A stretch of DNA of 64,000 nucleotides, taken from assembly GCA_020846005.1 (NCBI GenBank), contig JADLEQ010000107.1:1-64000 (forward strand), given 5' to 3'. Origin of the DNA: Polyangiaceae bacterium (GTDB lineage Bacteria > Myxococcota_A > Polyangia > Polyangiales > Polyangiaceae). The notes beneath the pieces were generated by a model, which saw nothing but the letters and a program-made list of their open reading frames with translations, did not search any database and had not been told where the DNA came from. Below are positions 6,601 through 15,079 of this stretch, piece by piece (positions within the stretch are counted from its first letter, which is position 1; each line of letters begins with the position of its first letter). The translations under genes and the position numbers were made by a program.

Positions 6601-7470
6601 ATGAAACACCCCACTCTCCTCCCCGTCTGGTTCACCCCCGCCATGGTCGCCGACTCGGCGTCGTACTCGCCGAGCGCCGCCAAGCCCCGGCCCGTGGTCG
6701 AGCGTTGGCTCGCGCTCGGGCTGCCGATCCACCTGGAGACGCCCGAGCCCGTCGACGAGGCCACGCTCGGGCTCGCCCACGACCCCGACTACGTCGCTGA
6801 CGTGCTCGCCGGGCGCCGGGCGAACGGCTTCAACAACCGGTCGATCGAGGTGGCGCGATCGCTGCCCTTCACCACGGGCGCGATGCTCGCGGCCGCCCGC
6901 AGCGCCCTCCAGTCACGGCGCGCGGCGTGCGCGCCTTGCTCGGGGTTCCACCACGCACGCTGGGACTCGCCGTCCGGCTACTGTACCTTCAACGGCCTCG
7001 CGGTGACCGCGCTCGCGCTGCTGCGCGACGGCGCAGCTCGGCGGGTCGGCATCCTCGACTGCGACTATCACTACGGCGACGGCACGGACGCCATCCTCGA
7101 GCGCGTGCCGCAGGCGGCGTCCATCGTCCACTTCACCGCCGGGGAGCGCTACCACTCGGCGTCACAGGCGCGCGCCCTCCTCGCGGCGCTGCCGCGCGAG
7201 CTCCGGCGGATGGCAGACGCCGGCTGTGACGTGGTCCTCTACCAGGCGGGCGCCGATCCCCACGTCGACGACCCGCTCGGCGGGCTCCTGACGACCGCTC
7301 AGCTCGCGGAGCGAGATCGCCTGGTTTTCGTGGAGGCCCGCCGGCTCGGCCTGCCCGTCGCGTGGAACCTCGCGGGCGGCTACCAGCGAGACGCCGACGG
7401 CAGCATCGAGCCAGTGCTCCAGATCCACGAGAACACGATGCGGGCGTGCATCGAGGCGTGGGCGGAGTAG
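6601..7470 (+). CDS. histone-deacetylase-family (AcuC/HDAC) hydrolase
   Basis: A 289-residue zinc-dependent deacetylase of the arginase/HDAC fold. The tandem-His motif SGFHHA (about 114-119), the metal site DCDYHYGDG (from Asp153) and the second metal motif GADPHVDDPLG (about 217-227) are intact, so it should be catalytically active. In bacteria such enzymes remove acyl groups from acetyl-lysine, acetylpolyamines or small amides; the substrate cannot be read from sequence. The ATG at 6601 follows AGG at a fair distance. The divergent LysR gene probably controls it. Confidence 0.85.
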   Translation: MKHPTLLPVWFTPAMVADSASYSPSAAKPRPVVERWLALGLPIHLETPEPVDEATLGLAHDPDYVADVLAGRRANGFNNRSIEVARSLPFTTGAMLAAARSALQSRRAACAPCSGFHHARWDSPSGYCTFNGLAVTALALLRDGAARRVGILDCDYHYGDGTDAILERVPQAASIVHFTAGERYHSASQARALLAALPRELRRMADAGCDVVLYQAGADPHVDDPLGGLLTTAQLAERDRLVFVEARRLGLPVAWNLAGGYQRDADGSIEPVLQIHENTMRACIEAWAE

Positions 7471-7580
7471 CTGGTCGCGCCTCGCCGCGCCGCCGAGCAC
7501 GAAGGCGCTCGGCGCCGGCGGGCGCCACGGGAGCCGCTCGGGGCCACACGCCCGCAGCAGGCGCCCGTCGTCCGCCGTGT

Positions 7581-7586
7581 TACGCG
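7581..7586 (+). promoter_or_regulatory. -10 box TACGCG before a leaderless GTG start
   Basis: The box ends 6 nt before the GTG at 7593, with no Shine-Dalgarno. Its last base departs from TAnnnT. Confidence 0.35.
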
Positions 7587-7592
7587 CGCCGC

Positions 7593-8291
7593 GTGACTCC
7601 CCGCTTCCTCCGGGCCCACGACCCCCTCGATCGTGATGCGCTCGCGCACTTCCTCGCCCAAACCCTGCCCGGCGCCCGGGTGGAGCGCGACAGCGCGGCC
7701 CTCGGCAGCGTACACGCCTACCTGACGTTCGGTGGTCTGGCGATCCACCTCGAGGCGGGCAAAGCGAACACCCCCCGCGGTCCGCGAGTCCCGTGGATGA
7801 CCGCCGCGGTCGCCCTCCCCACCCACGGGCTGGAGATCGACTGGGTGCGTGAGTTCAACGCCCGCGCGTACCAGGTCCCCGTCGTGCGCGAGGGCGCGTT
7901 CATCGGCACCGGCGGACCGGCGGAGCTCGTGGCAGCGACGTTCGACCCGGGCATCCGCGCCGCGCTCGGCGCGCTCGCGAGCGCGGACGCGCTCGACCGC
8001 GTCGAGATCCGCAACGATCGCGTGGTGCTGCACCTGAACGGCTGGCCTGCGGACGCGGCTACTTCGTCGTTCGTGCTGGAGACGGCGCACGCGATCGCGT
8101 CGCGGGTGGGCCACGGCGTCGGCGCGTTCCTCGCGAGCGGGCGCGCGATCGACGGCGACGCCACGCTCGCGGCCTATCGCGCGGGCCTCGGCCGCTCGGC
8201 GCAGATCGGCAAGCTGATCCTGCTCGGCCTGCTCGTGCTGCTCCTCGCCATCGTAGGCTTCGCGATCCTGGTGATCGTGTTGATCGGATAG
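7593..8291 (+). CDS. tail-anchored membrane protein, unknown function
   Basis: A 232-residue protein I do not recognise. Residues 1-200 are soluble with mixed alpha/beta composition. A single strongly hydrophobic segment (about 210-231, LILLGLLVLLLAIVGFAILVIV) ends at the C-terminus with no tail, so the body should face the cytoplasm as a tail-anchored protein. The start is set at the GTG at 7593, which follows a leaderless -10 box; the open frame upstream is low-complexity shadow of the deacetylase gene. It is 122 bp after that gene and probably independent. Confidence 0.55.
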   Translation: MTPRFLRAHDPLDRDALAHFLAQTLPGARVERDSAALGSVHAYLTFGGLAIHLEAGKANTPRGPRVPWMTAAVALPTHGLEIDWVREFNARAYQVPVVREGAFIGTGGPAELVAATFDPGIRAALGALASADALDRVEIRNDRVVLHLNGWPADAATSSFVLETAHAIASRVGHGVGAFLASGRAIDGDATLAAYRAGLGRSAQIGKLILLGLLVLLLAIVGFAILVIVLIG

Positions 8292-8380
8292 TCGCGTCCA
8301 GGCAGCGTGGGTGATGGCCGGGCCCGCCCCGGGTGAGCAGGGTGGCGCCGAGCATGCGCGGGCACGCGGACCGCCTGGGC

Positions 8381-9925
8381 TCACCGCTCGTCGGCGCCGA
8401 GGTCGTCGTCTCCTCCGCCGGGGCGCGGCTCGCCATCGACATCGTCCCACACGCCCGGCGACGCCAGGGTGCCGGCTTCGTCGATGGCGCCGGTAGCGGC
8501 GGCGGTGAGGTGCAGATCGCCCGCCGCCGCATCGACGAACCAGGACGCGCTCGCCTGCCCGTTGCTGGAGGCGAAGATCGAGCCGTCGCCGCTGGTCCGA
8601 TCGCGGACGGGCAGCGCGTTGACGAGGTTGTTCATCACGGTGACCGCGCCCCCAGCGAGCGGGAAGACCTCGACCGCCCCCGCGTACCCGGGGTGCCACA
8701 CGGTGTTGTGGTACACGAACACGCCGTCCGCGCGCCCGACGGCGATGCCAAAATCCTGGACGGCGGCGGGCCCCACGAAGTTGTTCCGGATGACGCCCCC
8801 GACCTGGTGGTAATTCCCGTGGCGCCCCGACGCCGGCGGCCCGGCGGCGAAGTTCGGGCCGAGGGTGATGCCCATCGCGCAGTTCACCAGCACGTTGCGC
8901 TCGACGACGGTGTCGAAGCAGCCGTTCCAACACGCGATGGCGGCCGAGACGGGGAGCGCCCCGGTAGACGTGACCATGTTCTCGACGACGTTGTCGCGCA
9001 CCAGCCAGCGCGCCCCGGCGTGGATGTCGATCGCCTGCGAGTAGGTGTTACCGGGCGGCTGGATGCTCGTCGTCATGCCGACGAGCGAGCACTCGATGAC
9101 CCCATCGTCGTTGTACGGGCTCCCCGGGTTCACCTTGAACACCTGCTGCCCCGAGTCGAGCAGGCGCGTGCGGTGGACGCGAAGCCCGGTGTTCCCGCTG
9201 TTGACCTGGATCGCGTGGCAGCGGTGATCGATGAGCGTGAGATCGCTGATCACGAGATCCGTGGTGTCGAAGAGCTGGAAGCCTTCCTGCTCGGGCGAGC
9301 AGCTCGTGCTGACGCCGGCCGCGCCCGGCCCCTGGAGGATCACCTGCTCGGCGTGGCCGGGGCGGCCGCGGATCGTGAGCTGCGCCTTGTTCGAGATCAC
9401 GATCGTCGACGAGATCGCGTACGTTCCGTCCTCGATCACGATGGTCGTCCCCGGGGTCGCCGCCTGGATCGCGTCGCGCAGGCCCTGGACGGTGTCGACG
9501 ATCACCGCGTCCACCGGGGGCGCAGGCAGCGGCTCGCAGTGGGCGAGCGCCCCCGCGCCGCCTCCGGTGCCGCCGCCTCCGGTGCCGCCGCCTCCGCTGC
9601 CGCCGCCTCCGCTGCCGCCGCCTCCGGTGCCGCCGCTAGCCGACCCTCCTCCGGTACCGGACCCACCCCCGGCCCCGCCGGTGCCGGCGCCACCTCCGCT
9701 GGCTCCGCCTCCGGCCCCGGACGCGGCGCCCGAGCCCGCAGCCCCACCCGTCGCGCCAGCCCCGCCGGTCCCCGACCCGCCCGCCGCACCCCCCAGCGCC
9801 GCGTCGCCGGCGTCTGCGCCGCCTCCTCCTCCAGCGCCGCCGGTCGAGCCGCCGCTGCAAGCCGCAGCGACGCTCAGCGCCAAGCAACCCAGAGCCCGCT
9901 GCCACCCGAGAACCGCGTGAGCCAT
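8381..9925 (-). CDS. Gly-rich lipoprotein with right-handed beta-helix domain
   Basis: A 514-residue exported protein. The signal peptide ends in a lipobox (SVAAAC-SGG, Cys24). A linker of about 100 residues rich in Gly/Ala/Ser/Thr follows, then from about 140 a pectate-lyase-like beta-helix. Its strand ladder is visible in TIVIEDGTYAI, LTIRGRPG, LVISDLTLIDH, LRVHRTRLLDS and VERNVLVNC. Such domains bind or cleave polysaccharides at the cell surface; no catalytic residues can be named with confidence. The ATG at 9925 opens the signal peptide. It lies 55 bp downstream of the Cys-rich gene 9981-11027 on the same strand and may share its transcript. Confidence 0.75.
   Translation of the reverse strand: MAHAVLGWQRALGCLALSVAAACSGGSTGGAGGGGGADAGDAALGGAAGGSGTGGAGATGGAAGSGAASGAGGGASGGGAGTGGAGGGSGTGGGSASGGTGGGGSGGGGSGGGGTGGGGTGGGAGALAHCEPLPAPPVDAVIVDTVQGLRDAIQAATPGTTIVIEDGTYAISSTIVISNKAQLTIRGRPGHAEQVILQGPGAAGVSTSCSPEQEGFQLFDTTDLVISDLTLIDHRCHAIQVNSGNTGLRVHRTRLLDSGQQVFKVNPGSPYNDDGVIECSLVGMTTSIQPPGNTYSQAIDIHAGARWLVRDNVVENMVTSTGALPVSAAIACWNGCFDTVVERNVLVNCAMGITLGPNFAAGPPASGRHGNYHQVGGVIRNNFVGPAAVQDFGIAVGRADGVFVYHNTVWHPGYAGAVEVFPLAGGAVTVMNNLVNALPVRDRTSGDGSIFASSNGQASASWFVDAAAGDLHLTAAATGAIDEAGTLASPGVWDDVDGEPRPGGGDDDLGADER
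9554..9637. repeat. 15-bp coding tandem repeat
   Basis: Five near-identical copies of a 15-bp unit (GCC GCC GCC TCC GGT on the + strand, with GCT in two copies) plus a partial copy encode GGGGT/GGGGS in the linker of the beta-helix lipoprotein. Copy number is likely to vary between strains by slippage without shifting frame. Confidence 0.7.
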
Positions 9926-9980
9926 GCCCGGACGATGCGGGCGCGCGCGCCCGAGGTCAACTCCAGCCGCGGCTCGCTCG

Positions 9981-11027
9981 TCAGGTGCGGCAGACGCCGC
10001 CCTGGCAGGTCTTGTTCCCGACGCAGGCGGTGCCGCACGTGCCGCAGTTGGCCGAGTCGGTCTGCCGATCGACGCAGGCCCCGCTGCAGCGCGTGAGCCC
10101 CGGCTTGCACTGGCACTGGTACGTGACGCAGGTCTCCGTCGCGGCGTCACACGCGGCCCCGCAGGAGCCGCAGTGGAGCGGGTTCGCGGACACGTCCACG
10201 CAGCCCGCGCCGCAGTCGAGCGTGCCGTACGGGCACTCGCACGCGCCGCCGCGGCACTCCCGCCCGCCGGCGCAGGCCGTGCCGCAGTCGCCGCAGTGCT
10301 GGTCGTCCGAGCGGGTGTTGAAGCAGCCGCCCGGGCACGGCTCGTAGAACTGCGCGTCGAAGAGGTTCGGGTCGCAGATGCAGGCCGAGCTCTCGCAGCG
10401 CGAGTTCACGCCGCACTGCGTCTCGCAGCTGCCGCAGTGGGCTTCGCTCCATTCGATGTCGACGCAGCCGCCGCCGCAGTCGAGCGTGCCGGGCGGACAC
10501 TGGCAGGTGCCGGCGATGCAGCTCCCCGAGCAGCACCCGTGCCCGAACGGGCACGGATCACCCAGGAAGCCGCAGCAGGAGTCGCCGTCGCACGCGCCGC
10601 TGCAGCAGTCGCTGGCGTTGCTCCACGTGCAGACCGCACCCGCCGAGAGGCACGAGCCGCCCGCGCCCCCGGTACCCGCGCCCCCTCCAGCCCCCGCGCC
10701 CCCCGCGCCCGCGCTCGCTCCCGCGCCGCCGGTCGCCTGCGCACCGCCCGAACCCGCACCGCCGCCCGAAGGAGCGCCCCCGGACGCCGCACCGCCCGAA
10801 CCGGCACCGCCCGAACCCGCACCGCCCGACGAGCCGCCCCCCGTCCCGCCCGGCCCCGCGTCGCCGGTCGCGCCGTCGCCGGTCGCGCCGCCGCCCGGTG
10901 CGCCCGCGTCTCCCGCGTCTCCCGCGTACCCGCGTCCTCCCGACGCCCCACTCCCCCCACACGACAGCGGGAGCCAGAGCGGCACGAGCCCCGCCAGCAC
11001 GATCCCTCGGAGCCACGCGCGATGCAT
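9981..11027 (-). CDS. Cys-rich repeat lipoprotein with Gly/Ser linker
   Basis: A 348-residue secreted protein. The signal peptide ends PLWLPLSC-GG (Cys about 23). A Gly/Ser/Ala-rich linker of about 100 residues follows, then some 220 residues of Cys modules with several HCGxCxxxC...C repeats and EGF-like spacings (GTLDCGGGCVD, GTLDCGAGCVD). It has the same architecture as the proteins at 83 and 3388 and is probably a surface or matrix protein. A TATGCT -10 box ends 6 nt before the ATG at 11027, so the mRNA is likely leaderless. Confidence 0.7.
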   Translation of the reverse strand: MHRAWLRGIVLAGLVPLWLPLSCGGSGASGGRGYAGDAGDAGAPGGGATGDGATGDAGPGGTGGGSSGGAGSGGAGSGGAASGGAPSGGGAGSGGAQATGGAGASAGAGGAGAGGGAGTGGAGGSCLSAGAVCTWSNASDCCSGACDGDSCCGFLGDPCPFGHGCCSGSCIAGTCQCPPGTLDCGGGCVDIEWSEAHCGSCETQCGVNSRCESSACICDPNLFDAQFYEPCPGGCFNTRSDDQHCGDCGTACAGGRECRGGACECPYGTLDCGAGCVDVSANPLHCGSCGAACDAATETCVTYQCQCKPGLTRCSGACVDRQTDSANCGTCGTACVGNKTCQGGVCRT

Positions 11028-11033
11028 CCGCGA

Positions 11034-11039
11034 AGCATA
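11034..11039 (-). promoter_or_regulatory. -10 box TATGCT for a leaderless gene
   Basis: On the minus strand TATGCT ends 6 nt before the ATG at 11027. No Shine-Dalgarno is present. Confidence 0.5.
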
Positions 11040-11146
11040 GCATCCGGCGCGGGGGTGGGGACGAGCCACCGAGCACCCCCGCCCTCCCCACCCTCCCCGC
11101 CCCCATCGACTCCGCCGGCCGCGCCTGCGACGATGGGCAGCCGCCC

Positions 11147-12310
11147 ATGGCTGCCCCGACCCGGCCGCTCCACGAGCTCTGGCCCGCGCTCGCGCGGCGC
11201 GCGCCGCTGGTCGCCCTCGGTGAGCTGCCGACGCCCGTCGAGCCGCTCACGCCGCTCGCGCACGCCGTCGGGGTGGGCGACCTCGGGTGGGTGAAGCGTG
11301 ACGATCTCAGCTCGCCCGTGTACGGCGGCAACAAGGTGCGGACGCTCGAGGCGCTGTTCGCCGAGGCGCTCGAGGAGGGCGCGACGGACGTGTGGTCGAC
11401 CGGCGCCTACGGCACGAACCATGGGCTCGCCGCCGCGTTGCACGCCCCGCGCGCGGGGCTGGGCGCCGGCCTGGTCGTGTTCCCGCAACCACGGAGCCCG
11501 AGCGCCCTCGAGAACCTGCGCACGGTGGTCTCACTCGGCGCTCCGCTGGTCGCTCTCCGGCACTGGTCCGAGCTACCCGCGGCGATGTGGCGACTCGGGC
11601 GGCGCGAGCGCGCCCGCGGGCGGCGACCGTTCGTCATGGTGCCGGGCGGCGCGACGCCTCGGGGAGCGCTGGCGTACGTGTCGGCCGGCCTGGAGCTCGC
11701 ACTGCAGGTCGCGGCCGGCGAGCTGCCGGCGCCGGGTACGGTCGTCGTCGGCGCGGGGTCGACGTGCACCGTCGCGGGGCTGCTCGTCGGGGTCGCGCTG
11801 GCGGCGCAGAGGGGCGTCGGGTTTCGCGACGCGCGCGGCCGGCCGGCAGCGCCGCGCGTGCTCGCCGTGCGCGTCGTCCCGTGGGTGGTCACGAGCCGGG
11901 CGCGGATCCTCTCGCTGGCCGCGCGGACGGCACGCCTGCTCGCGCTCCTCGCCGGCGATCCGCGCCTCGCGCTCGACGCGCGCACGTTGGGCGTGCTCCT
12001 CGGCACGAGCGGGCGGTTCCTGGGCGCGGGCTACGGGCTCGCGACCCGTCGCGGGCGACGGGCGCTCGAGATCTTCGGCGCGCACGCCGGGATCGCGCTC
12101 GACACGACGTACTCGGGGAAGGTGGCGGCGGCGTTCCTCGAGCTCCTCCGCCGAGCCGCCGGCGGGGAACACGCTCCCCCCGCTCAGTACCCACCCCCCT
12201 ACCTCTTCTGGTCGACGAAGTCCACGGCGCCGCTCCCGGCGACGACCCCCGGCGCCGTGGCGCGCGCCCCCGAGCGCCTGCGGCGCTGGCTCGACGCAGG
12301 CGACGCGTGA
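11147..12310 (+). CDS. PLP-dependent D-cysteine desulfhydrase / ACC deaminase-like enzyme
   Basis: A 387-residue fold-type II PLP enzyme. Near the N-terminus VKRDDLSSPVYGGNKVRTLE contains the PLP-binding Lys of the family (GGNKxR). GAYGTNHGLA, and GAGSTCTVAGLL for the phosphate loop, fit the D-cysteine desulfhydrase/1-aminocyclopropane-1-carboxylate deaminase branch. Likely products are ammonia, a 2-oxo acid and possibly sulfide, but the substrate is open. The length exceeds that of typical family members (about 330) because of inserts in the C-terminal half. It converges on the GntR gene and shares a hairpin with it at 12324-12378. Confidence 0.75.
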   Translation: MAAPTRPLHELWPALARRAPLVALGELPTPVEPLTPLAHAVGVGDLGWVKRDDLSSPVYGGNKVRTLEALFAEALEEGATDVWSTGAYGTNHGLAAALHAPRAGLGAGLVVFPQPRSPSALENLRTVVSLGAPLVALRHWSELPAAMWRLGRRERARGRRPFVMVPGGATPRGALAYVSAGLELALQVAAGELPAPGTVVVGAGSTCTVAGLLVGVALAAQRGVGFRDARGRPAAPRVLAVRVVPWVVTSRARILSLAARTARLLALLAGDPRLALDARTLGVLLGTSGRFLGAGYGLATRRGRRALEIFGAHAGIALDTTYSGKVAAAFLELLRRAAGGEHAPPAQYPPPYLFWSTKSTAPLPATTPGAVARAPERLRRWLDAGDA

Positions 12311-12323
12311 GCTCGTCGCGGGG

Positions 12324-12378
12324 CCGCTGGCGCCGTCGCTTCCCCTGAGCCGTGGGCTCTCCGCGGGGGCGCTAGCGG
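12324..12378. terminator. nested inverted repeat between convergent genes
   Basis: CCGCTGGCGCC (12324-12334) pairs with 12368-12378 with one mismatch, and an inner perfect hairpin GAGCC-GTG-GGCTC spans 12347-12359. It lies between the stops at 12310 and 12372 and overlaps the GntR stop. The position suits a bidirectional terminator. It lacks a T-tract. Confidence 0.45.
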
Positions 12379-13181
12379 CGACGCTTCCCCTTCGGAGTCG
12401 GCTCGTGAGGAGCGGGGGACGCGACGGGCGGCTCACGATCGCCGGCCGTCGCGCCGAGCGCCGCCTCCACGGCCGTCGCGAACGCTGCGTCTACCCGCTC
12501 GTAGTAGCGCTGGATGGCGCCGCTCACTCGGGACTCGTCCCGCGCCTCGAGCCCGACCAGCACGTCGCGCAGGTGGTCGGGGAAGGCGTCGTCGAGCACC
12601 CAGAGCTGGGGGAAGCGATCGAGCATCTCCCGGTACGCCTCGAGGAAGGGGTTGGCGATCCAGCGCGCGCCCATCGAGTGCGTGGCGTCGATGATGGCGT
12701 CGAGCCAGCGATGGAACCCGCGCGCGATGACCCCGGCGTCCCGCCGCTCGAAGGCGGTCACCAGCAAGTCGGTGATGTCGTGGATGCGCTCGATGTCGCC
12801 GCGATCGGCGCGCCGTACGGCGAGGCGCGCCAGGAAGTCGATCACCATGAGGCGCGCGGGGAGCAGATCGCCGAGGAGGCTCAGCACCTCCGCGGGGCTC
12901 GGCCCCGTCTCGAGGTAGGGCGGGAGCAGCTCCATCGTTCCGTTGCGCCGGAAGTCGGCGACCGTGACGCCCTGGCCGTGGCGCACCGTGACCAGGCGCG
13001 CCTGCTCGAGCTTGCGCACCGCCTCACGCAAGGTGTTGCGGTTGGTCGCGTACTTCTGCGCCAGCTCGCGCTCGCCCGGCAGCCGCTCGCCGGGCTTGAG
13101 CCGCCCCCCGAGGATCGCCGCCCGCAGGTCACGGTACACCGTCGCCGCGATGCCGTCGGAGGCGGGGCGGGCGTCGTCCAT
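12372..13181 (-). CDS. GntR-family (FadR/FCD-type) transcriptional regulator
   Basis: A 269-residue regulator. The winged helix (about residues 12-80) has the GntR signature LRAAILGGRLKPGERLPGE...LAQKYATNRNTLREAVRKLE. The helical C-terminal domain (about 95-245) is of the ligand-binding FCD type, usually sensing an organic acid or amino acid with a metal. The C-terminus is Pro/Lys/Arg-rich (TPKGKRRR). It is divergent from the hydrolase-ABC operon starting at 13320, its most likely target, across 138 bp. Confidence 0.8.
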   Translation of the reverse strand: MDDARPASDGIAATVYRDLRAAILGGRLKPGERLPGERELAQKYATNRNTLREAVRKLEQARLVTVRHGQGVTVADFRRNGTMELLPPYLETGPSPAEVLSLLGDLLPARLMVIDFLARLAVRRADRGDIERIHDITDLLVTAFERRDAGVIARGFHRWLDAIIDATHSMGARWIANPFLEAYREMLDRFPQLWVLDDAFPDHLRDVLVGLEARDESRVSGAIQRYYERVDAAFATAVEAALGATAGDREPPVASPAPHEPTPKGKRRR

Positions 13182-13306
13182 CGGCGCCGGTTCTCTCACG
13201 TCGGCGGGGGCACGTCGAGGGTCGCGCGGGCAGCGCTCGGACGCTGGGGTGCGAGCCCACCGGACGCCGCGCGCCCCCGCGGGTTCGCCGGGCGTCGGGC
13301 GCGCGC

Positions 13307-13312
13307 TAGCGT
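13307..13312 (+). promoter_or_regulatory. -10 box TAGCGT for a leaderless gene
   Basis: TAGCGT ends 7 nt before the ATG at 13320. The intervening bases contain no Shine-Dalgarno. Confidence 0.5.
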
Positions 13313-13319
13313 GCCGCGC

Positions 13320-14264
13320 ATGGAGTTCTCGGCCGAGGTCCTCGCGTGGCGCAACCGCGGCGCCTTTCACGTGCTGGCGGGGCGCGAGATCTTCGTCCTC
13401 GACACGAGGGAGCCAGGCCGACAGGCGGAGCCAGGGCCGGACCGCGCGCGCGAGGGCGTGCTGGTGCTGCACGGGTTCCCGACCTCCTCGTTCGACTGGC
13501 ACCGCGCGTTGCCGATCCTCTGCGCGCGCGCTGCGGCGCCGCGGCGCGTGGTGCTCTTCGACTTCCCGGGCTACGGCCTCAGCGAGAAGCCCGCAGAGTA
13601 CTCGTACTCGCTGCTCGAGCAGGCGGAGACCGCGATCCTGGTCGCGCGCGCGGCCGGGCTCGACCGTGTGCACCTGGTAGCGCACGACATGGGGACGAGC
13701 GTCGCGTGCGAGCTCGTGGCCCGGCGCGAGCTCGGCCTGCTGCCGTTCGAGCTCGCCTCGCTCGTCCTCTCGAACGGCAGCGTCCACCTCGAGCTCGCGC
13801 ACCTCACGCCCTCTCAGCGCCTGCTGCGCTCGCCGCTCGGCGAGCTGTTCGCGCGCCTCGCGCGGCCGGAGACGTTCCGCGCGCAGCTCCGCCGCGTGTT
13901 CGCCTCGCCGCCGCCGACGAGCGAGCTCGACGCGATGTGGGCGCAGCTCCGGCACCGCGGCGGGCACGCACGGCTCCCGCGCGTCATCTCCTACCTCGAC
14001 GAGCGGGTTCGCTTCGCACGGCGCTGGATCGGCGCCCTCGAGCGGCTGGACGTGCCGGCGCTCGTCCTCTGGGGGCGCGAGGATCCCGTGGCGGTGGCGG
14101 CAATCGCCGAGGCCCTCGCGGCCGAGATCCCGGGCGCGCGCCTGCGCTGGCTCGACGGCGTCGGCCACTACCCGATGCTCGAGGCGCCCGACCGGTTCGG
14201 CGTCGCGGTCGCCGAGTTCCTCGCAGCGCACGAGGGCTCGCCGCTGGCCGAGGGGAGCGCGTGA
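13320..14264 (+). CDS. alpha/beta hydrolase with Asp nucleophile (epoxide hydrolase-like)
   Basis: A 314-residue alpha/beta hydrolase. The oxyanion loop is HGFPTSSFDW (about 57-66). The nucleophile elbow VAHDMGTS puts Asp123 where lipases have Ser, and the remaining triad is Asp255 (WGREDP) and His283 (GVGHYPM). An Asp nucleophile is the mark of the epoxide hydrolase/haloalkane dehalogenase branch. The halide-binding Asn/Trp pair of dehalogenases is absent, which favours an epoxide hydrolase or similar reaction. The gene is leaderless, and its stop overlaps the GTG of the ABC ATPase gene, so hydrolase and transporter are co-translated. Confidence 0.75.
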   Translation: MEFSAEVLAWRNRGAFHVLAGREIFVLDTREPGRQAEPGPDRAREGVLVLHGFPTSSFDWHRALPILCARAAAPRRVVLFDFPGYGLSEKPAEYSYSLLEQAETAILVARAAGLDRVHLVAHDMGTSVACELVARRELGLLPFELASLVLSNGSVHLELAHLTPSQRLLRSPLGELFARLARPETFRAQLRRVFASPPPTSELDAMWAQLRHRGGHARLPRVISYLDERVRFARRWIGALERLDVPALVLWGREDPVAVAAIAEALAAEIPGARLRWLDGVGHYPMLEAPDRFGVAVAEFLAAHEGSPLAEGSA

Positions 14265-15079
14265 CGGCGGTGGCCCGCGACGCGCCCCCCCCCCTCCTCG
14301 AGCTCCGCGAGCTGCGGGTCGAGGCCGGCGGGCGCGCGCTCCTCGACGGCGTCGGCCTGGTCGTCCGCGGCGGCGACATCGTGCTCGTCGCCGGCCCGAA
14401 CGGCGCCGGCAAGTCGACGCTGCTCCGCGCGTGCGTGGGGCTGGTGCGGCCCACGCGGGGCCAGGTGCTCGTCTGCGGCGACCCGGTCCTCGACCTGCCG
14501 GCGCGCTCGCGCGCGGGTCGGGTCGCGTGGCTCCCGCAGCGCCTGGAGGCGGACGACTCCCTCACCGCGCTGGAGCTGGCGGTGACTGCGCGCTTCCGCT
14601 TCGACGAGCCCGCGCTGGTGAGCCGCCGCGAGGCGCGGGCCGCGCTGGGTCGGCTGGGCGTCGAGGCGCTGGCGGATCGCAGGCTCGGCTCGCTCTCGGG
14701 CGGAGAGCGCCAGCGCGTCGCGCTCGCGCTGCCGCTCGCGCAAGGAGCCCCGCTGGTGCTGCTCGACGAGCCGGCCAACCACCTGGACCCGCGACACGCG
14801 CTCGCCACCCTCGAGTGGCTGGCAGAGCTCGCGGCGGGCGGCCTCGGCGTCGTGTGCGTCACCCACGACCCCGCGCTGGCGGCGCGGGCGCTCGCGGGGC
14901 GAGGGGCGCGCCTCCTCGGTCTGCGCGACGGCCGCGCGCGAGGCGAGCACGGGCTCGACGACGCCGACCTCGCGACCGCGCTCGGGCAGCTCTTCGACTC
15001 CCCGTTCGAGGCGCTGCGCGACGCGGGCGGGCGCCGGGTGATCGTCCCTGCCGTCACGCCAAACGAGGAGGCGCGTTGA
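14261..15079 (+). CDS. ABC transporter ATP-binding protein (FecE/BtuD-type)
   Basis: A 272-residue ATPase. It has Walker A GPNGAGKST (about 45-53), the signature LSGGERQR (about 145-152), Walker B LVLLDEP followed by the D-loop NHLDP, and the switch His in VTHD (about 204). The family energises iron-siderophore, heme or cobalamin importers, and the next gene is a FecCD permease. The GTG start overlaps the hydrolase TGA (14262-14264). No substrate-binding protein gene is adjacent. Confidence 0.85.
   Translation: MTAVARDAPPPLLELRELRVEAGGRALLDGVGLVVRGGDIVLVAGPNGAGKSTLLRACVGLVRPTRGQVLVCGDPVLDLPARSRAGRVAWLPQRLEADDSLTALELAVTARFRFDEPALVSRREARAALGRLGVEALADRRLGSLSGGERQRVALALPLAQGAPLVLLDEPANHLDPRHALATLEWLAELAAGGLGVVCVTHDPALAARALAGRGARLLGLRDGRARGEHGLDDADLATALGQLFDSPFEALRDAGGRRVIVPAVTPNEEAR
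15065..15071 (+). promoter_or_regulatory. Shine-Dalgarno GAGGAGG deciding a TTG start
   Basis: GAGGAGG ends 4 nt before the TTG at 15076, which overlaps the ATPase stop (TTGA). It is one of the few canonical ribosome binding sites in the window and supports the unusual TTG start of the permease. Confidence 0.55.

Noticed and set aside
9554-9637. Regulatory or recombination repeat
   Set aside because: It stays in frame and encodes a Gly-rich linker, so a coding origin explains it.
13320-14264. Haloalkane dehalogenase
   Set aside because: The Asp nucleophile fits, but the HGFPTS oxyanion loop lacks the halide-binding Asn and HDMG lacks the Trp of HDWG.
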